A stretch of DNA of 23,949 nt from a virus: positions 1-23,949 of the IMG/VR virus record IMGVR_UViG_3300033996_002978; one strand, written 5' to 3'. The translations under genes were made by a program, and so were the position numbers. Below, piece after piece: positions 20,976 to 23,949 of the stretch (positions within the stretch are counted from its first letter, which is position 1; every line of letters begins with the position of its first letter). The notes under the pieces are model-generated. The model did not search any database, was not told where the DNA came from, and worked only from the letters and a program-made list of their open reading frames with translations.

Positions 20976-21845
20976 ATGACAATACACTTAGGAAATCAAG
21001 AGGCTTTATTCAATAATATCAAATCAAATTCAATAGATGCAATTATTACTGACCCACCTTATGGACTGAAGTGGGATCATAAAATTGAGACACATTTCAA
21101 CTTTGAAAACTTTATTAATAATTCATATAGAGTATTAAAAGATAACGGTTTTTTAGTGTACTTTGGACAAGAACCAACTATGAGTATTTGGAACGCTTTA
21201 GCTCAAGAAAAATTCCACTATTTAGCTGAGATTATTTGGTATAAAAGGGGTAATAGCAGTCCTTTTCAATATCCGTTAAGAGTTCACGAAAAGATAATGA
21301 TATTCACAAAAGGTAAAGGCAAGCTTAACAAGGCAACTGTTGATTGGGAGCACGAAAAAGAAGAGGTAATAGACTACACAACAAAAACTACAATATTAAG
21401 AGCTATTAGTGAGGTTAAAAAGTTACTTAAAACTAGTAAAAATATAGAAGAATTAAGAATAGTAGCGAACGATACCACACAAGAAAAACTAGGAAAATCA
21501 AAAGTAAATGATAGTATTTATAATATAACAAAATACAAAATTCCAAGACACTCTTACCTTTTTAATCAAAAGAAACTAACTACTCTATGGGGTTGCAGAC
21601 CACATAATCATCAAGGATATAATAAAGATGAATTCAACATCAAACACCCAACAGTAAAACCAATACAGATTATGGAAAGACTACTTGAGATGACAACTCA
21701 AGAAAATCAAATAGTATTAGATCCTTTTATGGGCTCAGGAACTACTGGTATAGCATGTAATAATCTGAAAAGAGAGTTTATAGGCTTTGAATTGTTAGAA
21801 GAATATTACACAATAGCAGAAAAAAGGCTTCAAAAAGTAGCGTAA
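20976..21845 (+). CDS. Orphan beta-class DNA methyltransferase (N4-cytosine or N6-adenine)
   Basis: A 289-residue protein from the ATG at 20976, which has AAGGAG five bases before; the TTG seven codons earlier is unlikely. Motif IV DPPYG (residues 26-30) comes before the SAM-binding motif I, DPFMGSGTTG near residue 247, with HPTVKPIQIMERLL just ahead. This order defines the beta class. The region from about 110 to 210 is a target-recognition insert. DPPY is used by both N6-adenine and N4-cytosine enzymes, so the product is open. No restriction nuclease is adjacent, so it probably protects phage DNA or regulates genes. It is at the right end of the prophage, a common place for accessory genes. 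Confidence 0.93.
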   Translation: MTIHLGNQEALFNNIKSNSIDAIITDPPYGLKWDHKIETHFNFENFINNSYRVLKDNGFLVYFGQEPTMSIWNALAQEKFHYLAEIIWYKRGNSSPFQYPLRVHEKIMIFTKGKGKLNKATVDWEHEKEEVIDYTTKTTILRAISEVKKLLKTSKNIEELRIVANDTTQEKLGKSKVNDSIYNITKYKIPRHSYLFNQKKLTTLWGCRPHNHQGYNKDEFNIKHPTVKPIQIMERLLEMTTQENQIVLDPFMGSGTTGIACNNLKREFIGFELLEEYYTIAEKRLQKVA

Positions 21846-21899
21846 AATAAGGGTTTGTGCGGAAAGATAAAATAATAACTTACCCACAGGGTTAAGGTA

Positions 21900-21924
21900 T
21901 TGTTCTCATATAATTAAAGAACAA
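21900..21924 (+). promoter_or_regulatory. Palindrome around a TATAAT box (operator candidate)
   Basis: TTGTTCT (21900-21906) and AGAACAA (21918-21924) flank a perfect TATAAT at 21909-21914. AAGGAG follows for the next gene. No good -35 is visible, which would fit an activated or repressed promoter. Confidence 0.45.
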
Positions 21925-21934
21925 GGAGATAAAA

Positions 21935-22195
21935 ATGAGTCGTATAACATTAACAAACTTTGAATTTTTAAATGATTTTGTGTTAGATAAAATAGAAAGT
22001 AACCAAGAAAAATTATCATTAATATTAGATATAGAAAACTTAAAATCAAGAATAGAAAATGATATAAACAACCTAACAGAACTAAAAGATAAATATAAAA
22101 AACTAGATAACTACGGGTGGGGCATAGAAGCTTTAATAAGCAATGATTTATTAATAGCTAAAGAAGAATCAATAAATTTAGTTTTAAATAAGTAA
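21935..22195 (+). CDS. Small coiled-coil protein of unknown function
   Basis: An 86-residue acidic/lysine-rich protein, not recognised. Residues 20-55 should form a coiled coil (LILDIENLKSRIENDI, then LTELKDKYKKL). It has no membrane segment or Cys. The start is supported by AAGGAGATAAAA. It has its own candidate promoter/operator, is the last gene of the prophage side, and is closed by a terminator. It may be an accessory gene or an anti-host factor; nothing in the sequence decides this. Confidence 0.7.
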   Translation: MSRITLTNFEFLNDFVLDKIESNQEKLSLILDIENLKSRIENDINNLTELKDKYKKLDNYGWGIEALISNDLLIAKEESINLVLNK

Positions 22196-22213
22196 TAAGT
22201 TATAAAAATTCAA

Positions 22214-22242
22214 AAAAAAAGAGTATTAGATGCTCTTTTTTT
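22214..22242 (+). terminator. Intrinsic terminator at the right end of the prophage
   Basis: A 12-bp stem, AAAAAAAGAGTA with TGCTCTTTTTTT (one G-T pair), has a five-base loop and a T run. It ends the last prophage-side gene. The 140 bases from 22243 to 22383 hold nothing I can identify. Confidence 0.85.
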
Positions 22243-22383
22243 CGTTCCAAAATAAAAACTTGACTAACAAAATAAATTAAAGTTCAAAATCCATTCCCAT
22301 TATATCCTGCACAAATTCCCATTTAATTATGCCCGCTACAATAGTCGGTAATTATAGGGTTTTTTAGAGATATAAAAAAGGCA

Positions 22384-22414
22384 ATAAAAAAATGCTAAAA
22401 ACACTAGGTTTAGC
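22384..22414 (-). terminator. Intrinsic terminator of the tRNA-His gene
   Basis: On the reverse strand GCTAAA and TTTAGC (22414-22394) form a stem with a nine-base loop, followed by A and seven T. It lies about 15 bases after the tRNA 3' end. Confidence 0.6.
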
Positions 22415-22428
22415 CTTAATTTTTTAAA

Positions 22429-22506
22429 TGGGGCGAGTAACCGGATTCGAACCGGCGACCCCCTGAACCACAATCAGGTGCTCTAACCAACTGAGCTATA
22501 CCCGCC
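22429..22506 (-). tRNA. tRNA-His (anticodon GTG), G-1:C73 encoded
   Basis: A 78-nt cloverleaf on the reverse strand. The acceptor GCGGGTA pairs with TACTCGC, the anticodon arm CCTGATTGTGGTTCAGG has GTG, the T arm is GCCGGTTCGAATCCGGT, and CCA is encoded. The extra 5' G (22506) faces C73, the classical histidine identity pair. Confidence 0.96.
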
Positions 22507-22567
22507 ATAAATAACTACAGATAATAATAGCAAAAATAACTAAGTTTTCAACAACTATTTCAATTTT

Positions 22568-22587
22568 ATTTTATTTATAAATAAAAT
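22568..22587. repeat. 20-bp AT palindrome upstream of the lipoprotein gene
   Basis: ATTTTATTTA and TAAATAAAAT form a perfect palindrome without a centre, in the 251-base AT-rich gap 22507-22757. In such AT-rich DNA it may be chance. Nothing else recognisable lies in the gap. Confidence 0.3.
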
Positions 22588-22757
22588 CAGTTTTTAAATA
22601 TTTGAATTGCTTATTAAGTAATATCAATATTTTTTTTAATAACCAAAAGGAATAATAAATTTATTTATGGAATTAATAAGTAGCAAAAATTTTATTTTTA
22701 TATTAGTATAAATATAGAGTTTATTTTTTATAAATTATTTTGAGGTTTTGTTGAACA

Positions 22758-23180
22758 ATGAAGAAAGTAGCGTTATTTTTTATTTTAGCTTTAAGTTTGC
22801 TTGTATATGGATGTAATACTAAATCTCTTATTTTATTTAACAAGAATGATTTTTTAAGAACCTTTAATATTAGAATGGAAGAAGAAAAATTAAATTACTA
22901 TATGTTGGTATCTTTAGATCAAAATAAAAAAGGTAATAGAATAAATATGATTGGTTTTAATAAAAACCAAGATCTTGAGATAGTATTAACATTTAATGAT
23001 GATGGTACTTTGATTAAATTTGGTTTATTAACAAACAAAATTCCAGAGAAAGATTTAAACATAATTATTGATGCTATTAAAATATCTTTTATTAATCATC
23101 AAAATTATACTATAAAAGAGGGTATTTCTGTAGAAACAGGATACAAGGGAATTGGTTATTTTTTAAAAACTGATAATTAA
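22758..23180 (+). CDS. Small lipoprotein of unknown function
   Basis: A 140-residue protein with a type II signal: MKKVALFFILALSLLVYGC, where LVYGC is an acceptable lipobox and C19 would be lipidated. The mature part is polar with alternating strands, for example EIVLTFNDDGTLIKF and SVETGYKGIGYFL. It resembles no family I can name. It should be anchored in the inner or outer membrane of a Gram-negative cell. Asp is not at +2 (it is Asn), so export to the outer membrane is allowed. GAGG lies 12 bases before the ATG. It faces the same way as the barrel gene after it. Confidence 0.8.
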   Translation: MKKVALFFILALSLLVYGCNTKSLILFNKNDFLRTFNIRMEEEKLNYYMLVSLDQNKKGNRINMIGFNKNQDLEIVLTFNDDGTLIKFGLLTNKIPEKDLNIIIDAIKISFINHQNYTIKEGISVETGYKGIGYFLKTDN

Positions 23181-23268
23181 CCCTTTTATTATTTTTATTC
23201 TTATATTATTTTCTTTTTATTATTTTATAATGATTTTTTATCTTAGTAATTTCTATAGGAATGTCTTA

Positions 23269-23949
23269 ATGTTAAGATTTTTTGCTTTATGCGTAATTTT
23301 TTCTAGTTTTTTTACTATTTTAAAAGCTGATGATAGAGGTTTTAGATTTACTCCATCTTTTACTGGTTTAGTGGGTCTTGTTGATGGTAAAATTTCGATG
23401 AAAACAGCTATTCAAGGAGAACTAACGTATGTTATGTTTAATCAATGGGAGTTTGGTTTTGGTTCGGGATATCATAGACAACATTTAACTCAAAGTAGTG
23501 AAGAAACTTTTTATATTTCACAAGATGAAATTAAAACTTTTACAATACCGAGATTTAAAGCAGATTCAATGCCATATTATGCTATATTAAGGTATAATTT
23601 TGATCTTTTTGAAGATGGTTATTTGGTTACAGCAATAAAATATGGTTCTTATATTTTAACACCGGGAGATAAGCATAGTGGGGGAGGGTTACCTAGCTCT
23701 TCTGATAATCCTGATGTTCCTGCTGACATATTAAAATTTGAAAATGATTTTTCTAGAATAAAATTTTTAGCAGTAACAGTAGGTTATGATATTTCAAATA
23801 CAGTTATTTCATTAGAATATAGAAGGGTTAGGTTTAATCAAGATTTATCTTATATTAATGAAACTAAATCACAGACTATTTCTCACTCTTCTAAAAGTAC
23901 TAATCATTATATTGGTATAAATATGGCATACAAAATAGATTTATTTTAA
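23269..23949 (+). CDS. Small outer-membrane beta-barrel protein
   Basis: A 226-residue protein from the ATG at 23269, which has AGGA eight bases ahead; the ATG at 23230 would spoil the signal peptide. The signal is MLRFFALCVIFSSFFTILKA with cleavage before DD. The mature chain alternates hydrophobic and polar residues as in 8-stranded barrels of the opacity/OmpA-like kind: FRFTPSFTGLVGLVDG, WEFGFGSGYHRQH, YYAILRYNF, FLAVTVGYDI, VISLEYRRVRF, and ends YIGINMAYKIDLF with the terminal Phe used for barrel insertion by BamA. A Ser/Gly/Pro-rich segment about two thirds along is a likely surface loop. Probably a surface protein of a host-associated bacterium; family not certain. Confidence 0.8.
   Translation: MLRFFALCVIFSSFFTILKADDRGFRFTPSFTGLVGLVDGKISMKTAIQGELTYVMFNQWEFGFGSGYHRQHLTQSSEETFYISQDEIKTFTIPRFKADSMPYYAILRYNFDLFEDGYLVTAIKYGSYILTPGDKHSGGGLPSSSDNPDVPADILKFENDFSRIKFLAVTVGYDISNTVISLEYRRVRFNQDLSYINETKSQTISHSSKSTNHYIGINMAYKIDLF

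Noticed and set aside
3703-22506. tRNA-Asp and tRNA-His as attL/attR pair
   Set aside because: Shared bases are those common to tRNA T arms; no specific direct repeat of the tRNA-Asp 3' end was seen at the right side.
1-23949. CRISPR array, rRNA, insertion sequence or integrase
   Set aside because: No regularly spaced repeats, rRNA stretches, transposase or integrase motifs were found on either strand.

Overview
The window looks like an AT-rich (roughly 30% GC by eye) alphaproteobacterial chromosome carrying a decayed Mu-like prophage. The chromosomal anchor is lon, a HU gene, tRNA-Val(TAC) and tRNA-Asp(GTC) in that order. This is an arrangement I associate with Alphaproteobacteria, and the HU sequence is of the alphaproteobacterial type. 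The tRNA-His on the far side encodes G-1 paired with C73. Many free-living alphaproteobacterial lineages lack that base, so a Rickettsiales-like or other deep, host-associated lineage fits better. The placement is an inference.

Layout. Positions 1-3779 are chromosome: an orphan Doc/Fic protein, its terminator, lon, hup and two tRNA genes. From about 3780 to 22242 lies phage DNA. It opens two bases after tRNA-Asp with the 3' end of a head-morphogenesis (MuF-type) gene that has lost its start. Next come an XRE-ImmA/IrrE regulator with its own promoter, two small genes closed by a terminator, and a control-like region dense in inverted TGTGAAATC-type words. A long forward morphogenesis operon follows: protease/scaffold I, major head T, gp35-, gp36-, gpG/S- and gp37-like head and neck proteins; baseplate V, gp25/W, J and I; tail fibre; sheath; tube; tail chaperone with a -1 frameshift; tape measure; U, X and D. 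An orphan beta-class DNA methyltransferase and a small gene end it. Two reverse-strand accessory genes (morons) sit on either side of the chaperone gene. From 22384 on the chromosome resumes with tRNA-His (reverse strand), a lipoprotein and a small outer-membrane beta-barrel.

How it works together. Head, contractile tail and baseplate genes are nearly complete and in Mu/P2-like order. Transposase, terminase, portal, most of MuF and any recognisable lysis gene are absent. The tail tube and tape-measure genes each carry an in-frame TAG with convincing family sequence on both sides. The element is therefore either a defective prophage with fresh nonsense mutations or one whose tail genes depend on TAG readthrough. 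TAG also appears to end several neighbouring genes, which argues against wholesale reassignment.

Most unusual points: the two internal TAG codons; the canonical A AAA AAG frameshift joining the two chaperone frames; an internal start inside gene I that would make a separate scaffold; four HxH repeats with six-residue spacing in the fibre; two families of short palindromic elements between phage genes; and the regulator plus two small genes framed by long palindromes.
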